Of a DNA stretch of 64,000 bases, positions 1 to 8,280 are shown piece after piece. Numbering within the stretch: the stretch's first letter is position 1; the number at the start of each line of letters is the position of its first letter. A program made the position numbers and the translations under genes. The stretch is from Treponema sp. UBA4267. Its GTDB lineage: Bacteria; Spirochaetota; Spirochaetia; Treponematales; Treponemataceae. The notes beneath the pieces are model-generated. The model was given only the letters and a program-made list of their open reading frames with translations, made no database searches and was not told the origin of the DNA. The DNA is taken from positions 124,001-188,000 of the forward strand of contig DGWD01000008.1 in the NCBI GenBank assembly GCA_002395155.1, read 5' to 3'.

Positions 1-289
1 CAATATCTCCACCCTTAACCTTTACCATCTTTAATAAGATTGTAAAGGAACCAAGGCCTGTTGAAGATACATAGGAAAGGGCTCCACAATTAAACAATAA
101 ATTAAAATAACCAGCTCCAATTACTTTTGTAAGCTGTTTCTGAAAAAATGACGAATTGTAAGTGTCGATATAACCTTCTAGTACAACCATGCAGCTATTT
201 TCAACACCAGGAATCTTGTGCAAGGTAATTTTTAATGAATCATCTTTGTCATTATCAAATCCTGATACAATAGAATTGTTAGATTCCAT
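1..289 (-). CDS. STAS-domain protein (anti-sigma-factor antagonist type), 3' end cut by window edge
   Basis: Reading leftward from an ATG at 289, the frame stays open to the window edge and gives about 96 residues. After a polar N-terminal stretch of about 18 residues comes a single STAS-like domain. Its hallmark is YVSSTGLGSF at about residues 72-81, which matches the (D/V)SSxGLG loop around the serine phosphorylated in SpoIIAA/RsbV-type antagonists. Such proteins bind anti-sigma factors or act in partner-switching signalling in the cytoplasm. The start is supported by AGGGG about 9 nt upstream. The C-terminus lies outside the window and the partner is not visible, so only the family is assigned. 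Confidence 0.75.
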   Translation of the reverse strand, partial: MESNNSIVSGFDNDKDDSLKITLHKIPGVENSCMVVLEGYIDTYNSSFFQKQLTKVIGAGYFNLLFNCGALSYVSSTGLGSFTILLKMVKVKGGDI

Positions 290-437
290 TCTGTTACACC
301 CCTTACAATATTTTTTTTCTTATAACCTTATAAATAATAACCTTAAAAAATAAAATTGTCCATTTAATTCTTATAAGTTAAAAAAAATTCTAGTTTTTTA
401 CTACAATAAAAACAGTTATTTTTTTTTAAAGTTATGA

Positions 438-1037
438 TTACATTGAATTTCTGCCTCTAAAACTTAGGCTCAAAGTCCTCTTATCAACATATTCAAGGTC
501 TCCACCAACAGGAATGCCAGTTGCAAGTCTGGTGACCTTTGGTTTTACAGAAATTTGCAGTTCATTAATCACTTTATTTAAATATAAGGCAGTTGAATCA
601 CCTTCTACTGTAGGATTAGTGGCCAAAATCACTTCTGTCACATTTCCATTTCTAATTCTATTTAAAAGAGGCTGTATAGAAAGCTGAGCAGGCCCAAGGC
701 CTTCAAGAGGCTTAATTAAACCACCCAAAACATGATAAAGACCCTTAAATTCTCCGTAAGATTCAAAAGTAGTAACATCCTGAGGCTGTTCAACTACACA
801 AATCTGAGATTTATCTCTCATTGGATCAGAACAAATAGGACAAGGATCTGTTTCAGTCCAGTTTCCACAAATTGAACATGGTTTTATTTTTTCCTGCAAG
901 CTGGCAAGATTTTGGGCAAAATGTTGTACATAAGAGACATCCTGTTTTAAAAGCCAGTTCACCATCCTTATTGCACTTTTTTTACCAATTCCTGGAAGCC
1001 GAGAAAAATTACCTGCCAATTCGTCAAATGCGTTCAT
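438..1037 (-). CDS. recR: Recombination mediator protein RecR
   Basis: This 199-residue protein has normal RecR length. It shows the N-terminal helix-hairpin-helix (LPGIGKKSAIRM, about 15-26), the four-cysteine zinc site (CSICGN...CPIC, about 54-71), and a Toprim domain (CVVEQPQDV, then ATNPTVEGDSTALYL at about 139-153). RecR works with RecO/RecF to load RecA on gapped DNA. It starts 2 nt after the ybaB stop and is the last gene of dnaX-ybaB-recR, an arrangement widespread in bacteria, so it is probably translated from that polycistronic mRNA. Confidence 0.97.
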   Translation of the reverse strand: MNAFDELAGNFSRLPGIGKKSAIRMVNWLLKQDVSYVQHFAQNLASLQEKIKPCSICGNWTETDPCPICSDPMRDKSQICVVEQPQDVTTFESYGEFKGLYHVLGGLIKPLEGLGPAQLSIQPLLNRIRNGNVTEVILATNPTVEGDSTALYLNKVINELQISVKPKVTRLATGIPVGGDLEYVDKRTLSLSFRGRNSM

Positions 1038-1039
1038 TC

Positions 1040-1351
1040 TTATAACCCGAATTTACTCAAATCCATTCCACCCAAGAGTGATTGAGACTTGGCCTTTATT
1101 TGTTCCTGGACATTTTCTATTGCATTTTTATGAGCAGCTACAATTAAATCTTCAAGCATCTGAACATCGCGATTATCTACACAAATTGGATCAAGTTTAA
1201 TTCCCATCATCTCAAACTTACCATTAAGTGTTATTGTTACCATGCGACCGCCAGAAGAACCTTCTGCTCTAATATCAGCTAATTCAGCCTGAAGCTTTTC
1301 TGACTGTTCTTTAATAGCCTGAGTATTTTTTAATAAATCAAATGGATTCAT
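1040..1351 (-). CDS. ybaB: YbaB/EbfC family nucleoid-associated protein
   Basis: About 103 residues, typical for the family: an N-terminal amphipathic coiled-coil helix (KNTQAIKEQSEKLQAELADI), a beta sheet with the conserved VTITLNGKFEMMGIKLDP segment, and a C-terminal helix followed by a Gly/Met tail. Dimeric YbaB proteins bind DNA and associate with the nucleoid. An upstream in-frame Met would extend it by six residues into dnaX. I chose the ATG at 1351 because MNPFDLLKN is the family N-terminus and it sits 1 nt after the dnaX stop, preceded by GGGAAG. It lies between dnaX and recR, its usual place. Confidence 0.93.
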   Translation of the reverse strand: MNPFDLLKNTQAIKEQSEKLQAELADIRAEGSSGGRMVTITLNGKFEMMGIKLDPICVDNRDVQMLEDLIVAAHKNAIENVQEQIKAKSQSLLGGMDLSKFGL

Positions 1352-1352
1352 T

Positions 1353-3431
1353 CTACATCTTCCCGGCAACTATAGTGCCTTTAAAAGTATCTACTAAAAG
1401 TGCAACCTGATTTGGAATCTGGGCAGGCACTTTATTTTCCTGAATTTGCTCTTCCTGTAAAGATACCTTAAACTCCATCTGTTTTCCACAAACATTTGAA
1501 ATTTCTTTTGCGATTACAGGAATCTTTTTATTTATCAATTCCAGATCATAGGAATTTACAACTGTGGTAATAACTTGATTCTGGGTAACCTTCCACAAAC
1601 CTGTAACTTCTAGATTAGAGGCAGCAAAACCATCTGTAACAGACAAGGCTGCCATTACACTACCTCTCAACTGGGCAATTGTCATAGTGCGACCATTTGC
1701 GGCAGTAAAAGTATCGTTCAATTGGACAGGAGCCTGGTCTTGTTCGGTATTATTTTCAGCTTCAAAGGCTTCTTCTGCCCTGGACTGAAAATCTGCTTCA
1801 TCTGGATAGTATTCTTCTTCTGGAGGACCATCCATATTTGACCAGCCATCACCACCGGCATCAAAATCATCATTATCGGGATTAAAAGTATAACCTGTAG
1901 ATGATTTAGGGATGATAACAGTCGGAACAACGCCTTCCTCTGTAATATTTGCCTGAGGAATATGAATAGTTAATTGTTCTTTAACTTCTGCCGACTGTTC
2001 AGTTTTTGGCTGAGTTTCCACTGATTGTTCAGGCGGCAGTGGACCGCCATTATGAAAAGGGTTGGCTTCTCCTCCATCACCAGAATCCGAATCTGGCGAA
2101 TCTTCATCATCCATATTATCAAGCATTGAAAGCCTAGGCAAACCGTTTGGAATTACCATAGAAGCTGATGAAGATGGTGAACTTTGATTTTCCACTTGAG
2201 CAGGCATTGACTGCGGTTGATTCTGCATCTGAGTTTGTACAGGAGCCTGAATTACAGTCTTAGGCCCAGAAACTGATGTAGAAGCTGCCCCGGACAACAA
2301 AGCCTGAGCCGCATCGATTGCCTTTTTAACCTCCATATTAGATACATACTGGCCAATCCAGCAAAGTCTGCTAAATGCAAGTTCAAGTTCATATCTAGGT
2401 GATAAAGAATAACGGATATCGCGGTAAAGCTGCAGAAAAATTGATAAAGCTCTTTCAATCTGTAAAGAATTCCAGGCATTCAAAACCGAAGCCGAATAAC
2501 GTTCTGGAGCATTTCCTAAAAGAGATTCTTTTTTTACCCCAGACTTTATCAAAAGTAAACTTCTTAAATAATCTGCGGAGTTAGAAATAAGCTGTTCAAT
2601 TGAAACACCGGACTGCAAAAATTCATCAAGAAGTTCTATAACCTTATCTGTTTGATTCTGTATACAGGCCTCGAAAATTGTATTCAATCGATCAATTCCA
2701 ACAAGACCTAACTTATCGCGAATTTTTTCGTAGGTTATATGTCCATCGCTAAAAGCTACAACCTGATCAAAAAGTGTGTAGGCATCGCGCATTGAACCAG
2801 TTGACTCGCGGGCTACCCAGAAGAGTGCTTCATCATCAGCCTGTACATTTAATTCTGCTGCAGCCTGAGCCAGACATTCTTTTACCTTATCAATAGCAAC
2901 CAAGCGGAAATTGTATTGCTGACAACGAGACTTAATGGTAGCTGGAACCTTTTGTAATTCTGTAGTAGCAAAGATAAAGATTACGTACTCTGGTGGCTCT
3001 TCAATAGTCTTGAGTAAAGCATTGAAAGCTGAGTTAGAAAGCATGTGAACTTCATCAATAATATAGATTTTGTATTTTGAATTGCTTGGTGGAAAAAGTA
3101 CTTCATCCTTAATCTGACGGATATTTTCGACACTGTTGTTTGACGCTCCATCGATTTCAATTACATCTAAAGATGAACCCTTTGTAATTTCCTGACAATT
3201 TGAACAAACTCCACATGGACAGTCTGTTGGTCCATTCTGACAGTTCAAGGCCTTTGCAAGAATTCTGGCCGTAGAGGTTTTTCCACATCCACGAGGGCCT
3301 GCAAAAAGATAGGCATGAGCTATTTTTCCCGACTTTATTGAATTTTTTAAGGTCTCTGCAACAAATTCCTGACCAACCAGATCATCAAATTGTTGAGGAC
3401 GCCTTCTAGTAGCTGTTACTTCGTAAGACAT
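1353..3431 (-). CDS. dnaX: DNA polymerase III subunit gamma/tau
   Basis: 692-residue clamp-loader ATPase. Visible motifs: Walker A GPRGCGKTST (about 45-54), the zinc module CPCGVCSNC (about 71-79), Walker B IIDEVHMLS (about 125-133), sensor 1 around FIFATTE and the SRC finger (about 167-169). Clamp-loader domain III follows to about 370. Residues about 390-580 are a low-complexity acidic, Ser/Gln/Pro-rich linker, then a compact C-terminal domain (about 585-692) that probably contacts the polymerase as in tau. I did not recognise an obvious frameshift site for a short gamma form. The gene leads dnaX-ybaB-recR and appears leaderless: a TATAAT lies 7 nt upstream of its ATG. Confidence 0.96.
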   Translation of the reverse strand: MSYEVTATRRRPQQFDDLVGQEFVAETLKNSIKSGKIAHAYLFAGPRGCGKTSTARILAKALNCQNGPTDCPCGVCSNCQEITKGSSLDVIEIDGASNNSVENIRQIKDEVLFPPSNSKYKIYIIDEVHMLSNSAFNALLKTIEEPPEYVIFIFATTELQKVPATIKSRCQQYNFRLVAIDKVKECLAQAAAELNVQADDEALFWVARESTGSMRDAYTLFDQVVAFSDGHITYEKIRDKLGLVGIDRLNTIFEACIQNQTDKVIELLDEFLQSGVSIEQLISNSADYLRSLLLIKSGVKKESLLGNAPERYSASVLNAWNSLQIERALSIFLQLYRDIRYSLSPRYELELAFSRLCWIGQYVSNMEVKKAIDAAQALLSGAASTSVSGPKTVIQAPVQTQMQNQPQSMPAQVENQSSPSSSASMVIPNGLPRLSMLDNMDDEDSPDSDSGDGGEANPFHNGGPLPPEQSVETQPKTEQSAEVKEQLTIHIPQANITEEGVVPTVIIPKSSTGYTFNPDNDDFDAGGDGWSNMDGPPEEEYYPDEADFQSRAEEAFEAENNTEQDQAPVQLNDTFTAANGRTMTIAQLRGSVMAALSVTDGFAASNLEVTGLWKVTQNQVITTVVNSYDLELINKKIPVIAKEISNVCGKQMEFKVSLQEEQIQENKVPAQIPNQVALLVDTFKGTIVAGKM

Positions 3432-3438
3432 AAATAAA

Positions 3439-3444
3439 ATTATA
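3439..3444 (-). promoter_or_regulatory. -10 element of dnaX, probable leaderless transcript
   Basis: On the minus strand a perfect TATAAT is separated from the dnaX ATG by 7 nt (TTTATTT). There is no Shine-Dalgarno. A -35 is poor (TTTCAA about 17 nt upstream). Transcription would begin at or next to the A of the ATG. Confidence 0.6.
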
Positions 3445-3472
3445 ATGTGAAAAATTGAAAGTTGAAAGACAC

Positions 3473-3501
3473 TTGCTTACAATTTAATCCCCAATTATAA
3501 T
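3473..3501 (+). promoter_or_regulatory. Promoter of the 3509 membrane-protein gene, probable leaderless transcript
   Basis: TTGCTT (3473-3478), 17-nt spacer, TATAAT (3496-3501), then 7 nt (TTTGCTT) to the ATG at 3509. There is no room for a ribosome-binding site, so the mRNA is predicted to be leaderless. It lies back to back with the similar dnaX promoter. Confidence 0.65.
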
Positions 3502-3508
3502 TTTGCTT

Positions 3509-4558
3509 ATGAAATTTTATGGTGAACTTTTAGTTTTTCTACTTCTTTTAATAACAAATCTTAGAGTTTTTTTTGTAAGTCATGTTAGAAGAGACCCTCT
3601 TGTTGCTCTTGCTCCTATTACCTTTCTGCTCACCATACTTCAAATTTTTTCCTGGGGAATTGACGTTTTTACAACACTTGGGCTAATCATTGGCCTTTTG
3701 GTTTTTCTTTCAAACTTTCATGCTTTATTCCGCTACGCAGAAAGACTTTACATTGACCATTACAGCCCATTGATGAAGACCTGGGCCGTTTTTACTGTTA
3801 TGCTGAGCACCCTCTGTCTTGTTGCAACATTTATTTTTAGACCTGTTGAACTTAATAATCAAAAAATTGGAGTTGAAGAAAAACTTCATCGCTACGAAGG
3901 AAATTTTAGAAGTGGCTTTACTCCTGCAAGATTTTTTTCAAAAGCAAAAGCCTTTCTTTACGAATATTCTCCTGCAACACCTCTTGGCAAAGAAAAAGTA
4001 CAGCCTAAGGACTTAATCATTTTTATTTCAGATAAAAGAGGCGATACTTCATCTTATAGACCTTATTTGCAGCTATTGGCAAAAGAAGGTTATACAGTTT
4101 ACTCTGCTGACTTTTACACTGATGATTTACGTTGGATTCATACTTTTGAAGATTCTAAATATATAAGACGAATTGCTTCTGTCTACCGATGTATGCAGGA
4201 CCCTCAGTGGTATATGTCTCAAAGGGAGTTTTATACTTATAACATAATGCAGGAATGTAGGGCTCTTTTAACAATTGTTGATGAAAATTATGGCTCTGAC
4301 AAAAAGTTCTATTTAATTACAGATGAAATGGGAGAAACCGCTATCAACGATTTTTGTAAAAAAAATCCTGAACGCATCAAAGGAAAACTTGCCATTAATA
4401 CAATTTCTGACTACAAAACTCCAGGTTATGGTTGTATAGAACAGACAGATCCTCTTTTATCTCTCGTTTTTAATCTCAAAAGAGATAAGAGTTTAAAAGG
4501 ACCAAAAGCTTTGGTAGAAAGTACTTTAGCCATAACAAAGTCCCAAAGTGTAGAATAA
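3509..4558 (+). CDS. Membrane protein of unknown function with a C-terminal alpha/beta-type domain
   Basis: About 349 residues. The N-terminal third has about four hydrophobic helices (roughly 4-20, 30-47, 50-68, 92-112), so it is an inner-membrane protein. The C-terminal region (about 165-340) has alternating strand/helix patterning: DLIIFISDKRGD, then GYTVYSADFY, then a long helix, then FYLITDEMGETA. The last segment sits where an alpha/beta-hydrolase nucleophile elbow would be but has Glu-Met rather than Ser, so any hydrolase relationship is speculative and the catalytic serine is absent. A TTG two codons earlier is an alternative start, but the ATG at 3509 fits the promoter spacing. I do not recognise the family. 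Confidence 0.6.
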   Translation: MKFYGELLVFLLLLITNLRVFFVSHVRRDPLVALAPITFLLTILQIFSWGIDVFTTLGLIIGLLVFLSNFHALFRYAERLYIDHYSPLMKTWAVFTVMLSTLCLVATFIFRPVELNNQKIGVEEKLHRYEGNFRSGFTPARFFSKAKAFLYEYSPATPLGKEKVQPKDLIIFISDKRGDTSSYRPYLQLLAKEGYTVYSADFYTDDLRWIHTFEDSKYIRRIASVYRCMQDPQWYMSQREFYTYNIMQECRALLTIVDENYGSDKKFYLITDEMGETAINDFCKKNPERIKGKLAINTISDYKTPGYGCIEQTDPLLSLVFNLKRDKSLKGPKALVESTLAITKSQSVE

Positions 4559-4563
4559 TTATC

Positions 4564-4592
4564 TTTAAAACTTATTCAGAAATCTGTATATT
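4564..4592 (+). promoter_or_regulatory. Promoter of lspA, probable leaderless transcript
   Basis: TTTAAA (4564-4569), 17-nt spacer, TATATT (4587-4592), then 6 nt to the lspA ATG at 4599. No Shine-Dalgarno is present. Confidence 0.5.
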
Positions 4593-4598
4593 TTACTT

Positions 4599-5132
4599 AT
4601 GGAAAAAAATACAAAATACAAATTTTGGCCACTAATTTTAACTTTTCTTATAGTTGTAGTTGACCAAATCACAAAAGCTCTTGTTGTAAAATACATTCCC
4701 CCATACACAATCGGTGCCCAATTCTTTGGTGATTTTTTGCGAATAATCCATGTTTCAAATACAGGAGTAGCCTTTAGTGTTGGTTCAAACTGGACTGAAA
4801 CTGCAAGACACCTGCTTTTTTCTTTAATGCCTTTAGTTGTTATTGCTTTAGTTATGGTAGTTTATTTCAGAAATAAAAGCTGGACTAAATTACAGTGCTG
4901 GGCAATTATGGGCATTGTTGGTGGCGGACTTGGAAACCTTGTAGACAGATTTTTTAGAAAAGAAGGCGTTGTAGATTTTATTGATGTTAAATTCTACGGA
5001 CTTTTTGGGCTTGAACGCTGGCCAACTTTTAATGTAGCAGACTCTGCCGTAGTTGTTTGCGGCATTCTTTTAATCATCTCTTTTATAGTTTTGACAATTC
5101 AGGACGAAAGAAAGAAAAAGGAGAACAACTAA
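4599..5132 (+). CDS. lspA: Lipoprotein signal peptidase (signal peptidase II)
   Basis: 177 residues with four membrane helices. It cleaves the signal peptide of diacylglyceryl-modified prolipoproteins on the outer face of the inner membrane. All family motifs are visible: VDQITKAL near the N-terminus, NTGVAFSVG (about 53-61), GGGLGNLVDRFFRKEGVVDFID (about 107-128) carrying one catalytic Asp, and FNVADSAV (about 145-152) carrying the second. Downstream genes follow with 2-nt spacing and a 4-nt overlap, so lspA heads an operon ending at least with mtnN. Confidence 0.96.
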   Translation: MEKNTKYKFWPLILTFLIVVVDQITKALVVKYIPPYTIGAQFFGDFLRIIHVSNTGVAFSVGSNWTETARHLLFSLMPLVVIALVMVVYFRNKSWTKLQCWAIMGIVGGGLGNLVDRFFRKEGVVDFIDVKFYGLFGLERWPTFNVADSAVVVCGILLIISFIVLTIQDERKKKENN

Positions 5133-5134
5133 AT

Positions 5135-5533
5135 ATGGAAGATTTAGACGAAGAGGCTAGAAATAAACGTAAGGCTGAACAAATTGCGTATAGAAACAAG
5201 AAGAACTTTTCTTCTATTTTTATGGTTATTGCAACTTTAGCAGAAATTGCTATTACTTTTATTCTTGTAATTGGACTTTTGATTATAGGAATCTTTATCC
5301 TTTCTAGGATTTGTGATATAGATAGCCAGGCTTTTTCGAATAGTTTGGGAGTTCTAGTTATTGTAATTTCACTTGTTGGTTTGGTTGTAGGCTTCATCAT
5401 TTATAAGAAGTTGATGAGATTTGTTATCAAAAAGTTTAAGTTGGAAAGTAAACTTTCTGATGAAATTTTATTCCACTATGTAAAGAATTACAAAGAACAA
5501 AAAGCCGAAAGAGAAAAGGAGTTAAAAGAATGA
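5135..5533 (+). CDS. Small two-helix membrane protein of unknown function
   Basis: 132 residues from the ATG at 5135. It has a charged N-terminus (MEDLDEEARNKRKAEQ), two hydrophobic helices (about 28-58 and 68-92), and a basic/acidic C-terminal tail ending KEQKAEREKELKE. The start is set by a good AAGGAG, placed in the last codons of lspA; a longer frame reading into lspA exists but lacks such a site. The stop overlaps the mtnN ATG by 4 nt, implying translational coupling. No family is recognised. Confidence 0.7.
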   Translation: MEDLDEEARNKRKAEQIAYRNKKNFSSIFMVIATLAEIAITFILVIGLLIIGIFILSRICDIDSQAFSNSLGVLVIVISLVGLVVGFIIYKKLMRFVIKKFKLESKLSDEILFHYVKNYKEQKAEREKELKE

Positions 5534-6219
5534 TTGGTATTATTGGAGCTATGGATGCAGAGGTTGAAGCTATCTTTGACCAGATGACTGATAAAGAAAA
5601 ATTGCCTGTAAATAATCTTGTTTTCTACAAAGGAAAACTTTTTGGTAAAGAAGTTGTAGTAGTAAAATGCGGCGTTGGAAAAGTAAATGCTGCTCTTTGT
5701 ACTCAGTTATTAATTCAGACTTTTAAGGTTGATTCTGTAATCAACACTGGTATTGCTGGTGCAACAGGAAAAGGTCTTAAAATTTACGACTTTGTTGTTT
5801 CTACAGAAGCTGTTTACCATGATTTTGATACTACACTTTTTGGCTATAAACTAGGCCAGGTTCCAGGAATGCCAGAAACATACAAGGCCGACGAAAAACT
5901 TGCTGATTTGGCACTTAAAGCATTTGAAAACTCAGATATTTCAAGTCAGCATAAAATTATAAAAGGAAGAATTGCCTCTGGAGATCAGTTTATTTCCAGT
6001 GCAGAAAAAAAAGATTTTATTGTAAAAAACTTCCAGCCAGCTTGTGTTGAAATGGAAGGTTGTGCAATAGCTCATGCCTGCTACGCTAACAAGGTTCCTT
6101 TCGTAATCATTCGTTGTATGTCAGACTGTGCAGATGAAGAAGCAAAAGAAGCCTACGAAGAAGTAAAGGCATCTAAAGCAAGCTCAAGCTTCCTTCTTGA
6201 AGTTATTAAAGAATTTTAA
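5530..6219 (+). CDS. mtnN: 5'-methylthioadenosine/S-adenosylhomocysteine nucleosidase
   Basis: 229 residues, normal for MTAN/Pfs. It splits SAH to S-ribosylhomocysteine plus adenine, and also MTA and 5'-deoxyadenosine. Motifs: IIGAMDAEVEAI at the N-terminus, GVGKVNAAL (about 50-58), SGDQFISS (about 150-157), VEMEGCA (about 176-182, ribose-binding Glu), and IRCMSDCADEEA (about 197-208) with the catalytic Asp. luxS follows about 40 nt downstream and uses its S-ribosylhomocysteine product, so the two form the SAH detoxification/AI-2 pathway. Confidence 0.96.
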   Translation: MIGIIGAMDAEVEAIFDQMTDKEKLPVNNLVFYKGKLFGKEVVVVKCGVGKVNAALCTQLLIQTFKVDSVINTGIAGATGKGLKIYDFVVSTEAVYHDFDTTLFGYKLGQVPGMPETYKADEKLADLALKAFENSDISSQHKIIKGRIASGDQFISSAEKKDFIVKNFQPACVEMEGCAIAHACYANKVPFVIIRCMSDCADEEAKEAYEEVKASKASSSFLLEVIKEF

Positions 6220-6259
6220 TTAGGTGATTAGGTTTTCTAAATCGCCAGGGAGAATAAAA

Positions 6260-6736
6260 ATGGAAAAAAAATATAATGTTGATTCTTTTAATTTGGACCA
6301 CACAAAGGTAACAGCTCCTTATGTTCGTCTTGCAGCTCGCAAGGTTGGTAAAAAAGGTGATGTAGTTTCTAAATATGATATCCGCTTTACCCAGCCAAAT
6401 AAAGAATTTATGCCAACAGGTGCAATTCATACTTTGGAACACCTTATTGCAGAATATATCCGTGATGAAATGGAAGGTGTAATTGACCTTTCGCCTATGG
6501 GTTGTAGAACAGGTTTTTACTTTACAATTTGGGGCGAACTTACAGAAGAAGAAGTTGCAAATCACCTTTTGAACGTGCTTTCTAAAGTTGCAGTTTGGGA
6601 TAAGCCTATTCCTGCTACAACAGAACAGGAATGTGGAAACTACCGCGACCACGATCTTGAAGGTGCAAAAAAATATGCAAAACAGTGGTGCGATGGAATT
6701 AATAAAAAAGGCTGGAATGCATTTTTAAATAACTAA
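6260..6736 (+). CDS. luxS: S-ribosylhomocysteine lyase (AI-2 synthase)
   Basis: 158 residues from the ATG at 6260, chosen over an upstream in-frame Met because GGGAG precedes it and MEKKYNVDSFNLDH matches the family N-terminus. The metal ligands are present: HTLEH (about 56-60) and the Cys in ECGNYRDH (about 124-131). The catalytic Cys lies in GCRTGFY (about 82-88). LuxS converts S-ribosylhomocysteine to homocysteine and DPD, the AI-2 precursor. It follows mtnN in the same operon. Confidence 0.97.
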   Translation: MEKKYNVDSFNLDHTKVTAPYVRLAARKVGKKGDVVSKYDIRFTQPNKEFMPTGAIHTLEHLIAEYIRDEMEGVIDLSPMGCRTGFYFTIWGELTEEEVANHLLNVLSKVAVWDKPIPATTEQECGNYRDHDLEGAKKYAKQWCDGINKKGWNAFLNN

Positions 6737-6750
6737 GCTAAATAGTAAAA

Positions 6751-8280
6751 ATGAACATTTTAAATAAACTAAAAGAAACGGCTGTCTCTGTTTTACCAAT
6801 AATGGGAATAGTTCTTGTATTAGGAATTTTTATTCTTCATCTTGAGGCAGTCCTTCTTAGTCGGTTTGTAATTGGTGGGTTACTGCTTATTATGGGACTC
6901 ACACTTTTTCTTTTAGGCGTAGATTTAGGAATCCAACCGCTTGGAGAACGTTCCGGTGCTGCCCTTACAAAAAAACGTTCCCTCCCCCTTTTACTAACAG
7001 TAGCTTTCATAATTGGTTTTGTTGTTACTGCCGCTGAACCTGATATTCAAGTATTTGGAGATCAGGTAAAAGGCATTTTCCCTTTTGTAAACAAATCTAC
7101 CATAACTTTTGTTATTGCAACTGGAGTAGGCCTTTTTATAATGATTGGTTTACTGCGTACGGTTTTAAACCTCTCAATCAAGCTAACCTTTTTAATTGCC
7201 TATAATCTACTTTTTGCCCTGGCTATGTTTGCTCCAAATGCCTTTATAGGAATTGCGTTTGATTCTGGTGGTGCCACAACCGGCCCAATGACTGTTCCGT
7301 TTATAATGGCACTTGGTCTTGGTGTTTCTTCTGTTAGAGATGATAATGATAACTCCTTCGGTTTAACTGGAGTTTGTTCTATCGGCCCTGTAATTGCTGT
7401 TATTCTATATTCAATTTATTTAAGAGCCAGCGGAGCTTTCGAAGGACAGCAAGCCATAGAAAGTACCAGCCAGATTCAAGAAGGACTTACAAACACAAGT
7501 TTTATTGCTCAAGTATTTACCTCTTTTGGACATGCCTTTGGAGAAGTTTTACACGAATCCCTTATGTCCATTGCTCCACTATTTGCCATGTTCATCATCT
7601 TTCAGATTCTACTTTTGAAAATGACTGGTAGACAGGTTGTAAGAATTATAATTGGTTTTATATACGCCTTAATTGGTTTAACAATCTTTCTGCTTGGTGT
7701 AAAAGGCGGTTTTTCACAGGCTGGAGCAGCTCTGGGACAGGCTTTAGGACAAAAAGCTGTAAGTAACGGAGGATTTTGGTACATACTTTTAGTTGGCACA
7801 GGCCTTATCCTTGGTGCAATTATTGTTTGTGCAGAACCAGCAGTTTGGGTTTTGAGCGAACAGGTTGAACAAGTTAGCGGTGGTACAATCAAAAGAAAAA
7901 TGCTTTTAATTTTCCTTTCGGTAGGAACTGCAATTGCTATTGGTCTTTCCATTTGGCGAGCCGTGGCAGGATTTGACCTCAAAATCATCTTAATTCCAGG
8001 CTATATAATTTCTATGCTTTTAATGATTTTCTGCCCTTCACTCTTTTCTGGAATTGCATTTGACTCTGGTGGTGTTGCATCTGGCCCTCTTACATCAACC
8101 TTTGTACTTTCTTTTACCCTTGGAGCAGCACAGTCTGGAAACGGAGGAAATGACTCCTTTGGTGTAATTGCCCTTGTAGCTATGATGCCTTTAATAGCCA
8201 TTCAGATAATGGGAATTATTTTTAAAATCAAAAAGAACTCTGTTAAAAATAAACAACTTTCGAAAGGAGGTGATTTATGA
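6751..8280 (+). CDS. DUF1538-type membrane transporter/channel, internally duplicated
   Basis: 509 residues, about 12-14 hydrophobic segments, clearly built from two homologous halves. Both halves carry LxGxxxFLLGV, a segment with the AEP motif (AEPDIQVFGDQV in the first, AEPAVWVLSEQV in the second), and an AFDSGG motif followed by a polar ND(N/S)F segment (AFDSGGATTGPMTVPF and AFDSGGVASGPLTSTF). This matches the DUF1538 membrane family, whose substrate is not established as far as I know. The stop overlaps the ATG of the PII-like gene by 4 nt, so a PII-gated transporter is the natural reading. Its own ribosome-binding site is poor. Confidence 0.8.
   Translation: MNILNKLKETAVSVLPIMGIVLVLGIFILHLEAVLLSRFVIGGLLLIMGLTLFLLGVDLGIQPLGERSGAALTKKRSLPLLLTVAFIIGFVVTAAEPDIQVFGDQVKGIFPFVNKSTITFVIATGVGLFIMIGLLRTVLNLSIKLTFLIAYNLLFALAMFAPNAFIGIAFDSGGATTGPMTVPFIMALGLGVSSVRDDNDNSFGLTGVCSIGPVIAVILYSIYLRASGAFEGQQAIESTSQIQEGLTNTSFIAQVFTSFGHAFGEVLHESLMSIAPLFAMFIIFQILLLKMTGRQVVRIIIGFIYALIGLTIFLLGVKGGFSQAGAALGQALGQKAVSNGGFWYILLVGTGLILGAIIVCAEPAVWVLSEQVEQVSGGTIKRKMLLIFLSVGTAIAIGLSIWRAVAGFDLKIILIPGYIISMLLMIFCPSLFSGIAFDSGGVASGPLTSTFVLSFTLGAAQSGNGGNDSFGVIALVAMMPLIAIQIMGIIFKIKKNSVKNKQLSKGGDL
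8263..8274 (+). promoter_or_regulatory. Unusually strong Shine-Dalgarno for the PII-like gene
   Basis: AAAGGAGGTGAT, nearly the full complement of the 16S rRNA 3' end, lies inside the last codons of the DUF1538 gene with 6 nt between GGAGG and the ATG at 8277. Neighbouring genes have much weaker sites, so the regulator should be made in excess over the membrane protein. Confidence 0.85.

Noticed and set aside
6206..6652. 148-codon ORF on the minus strand across luxS
   Set aside because: It lies wholly opposite luxS and has low-complexity, Cys/Phe/Asn-rich composition with no start signal. It is a shadow of a well-conserved gene.
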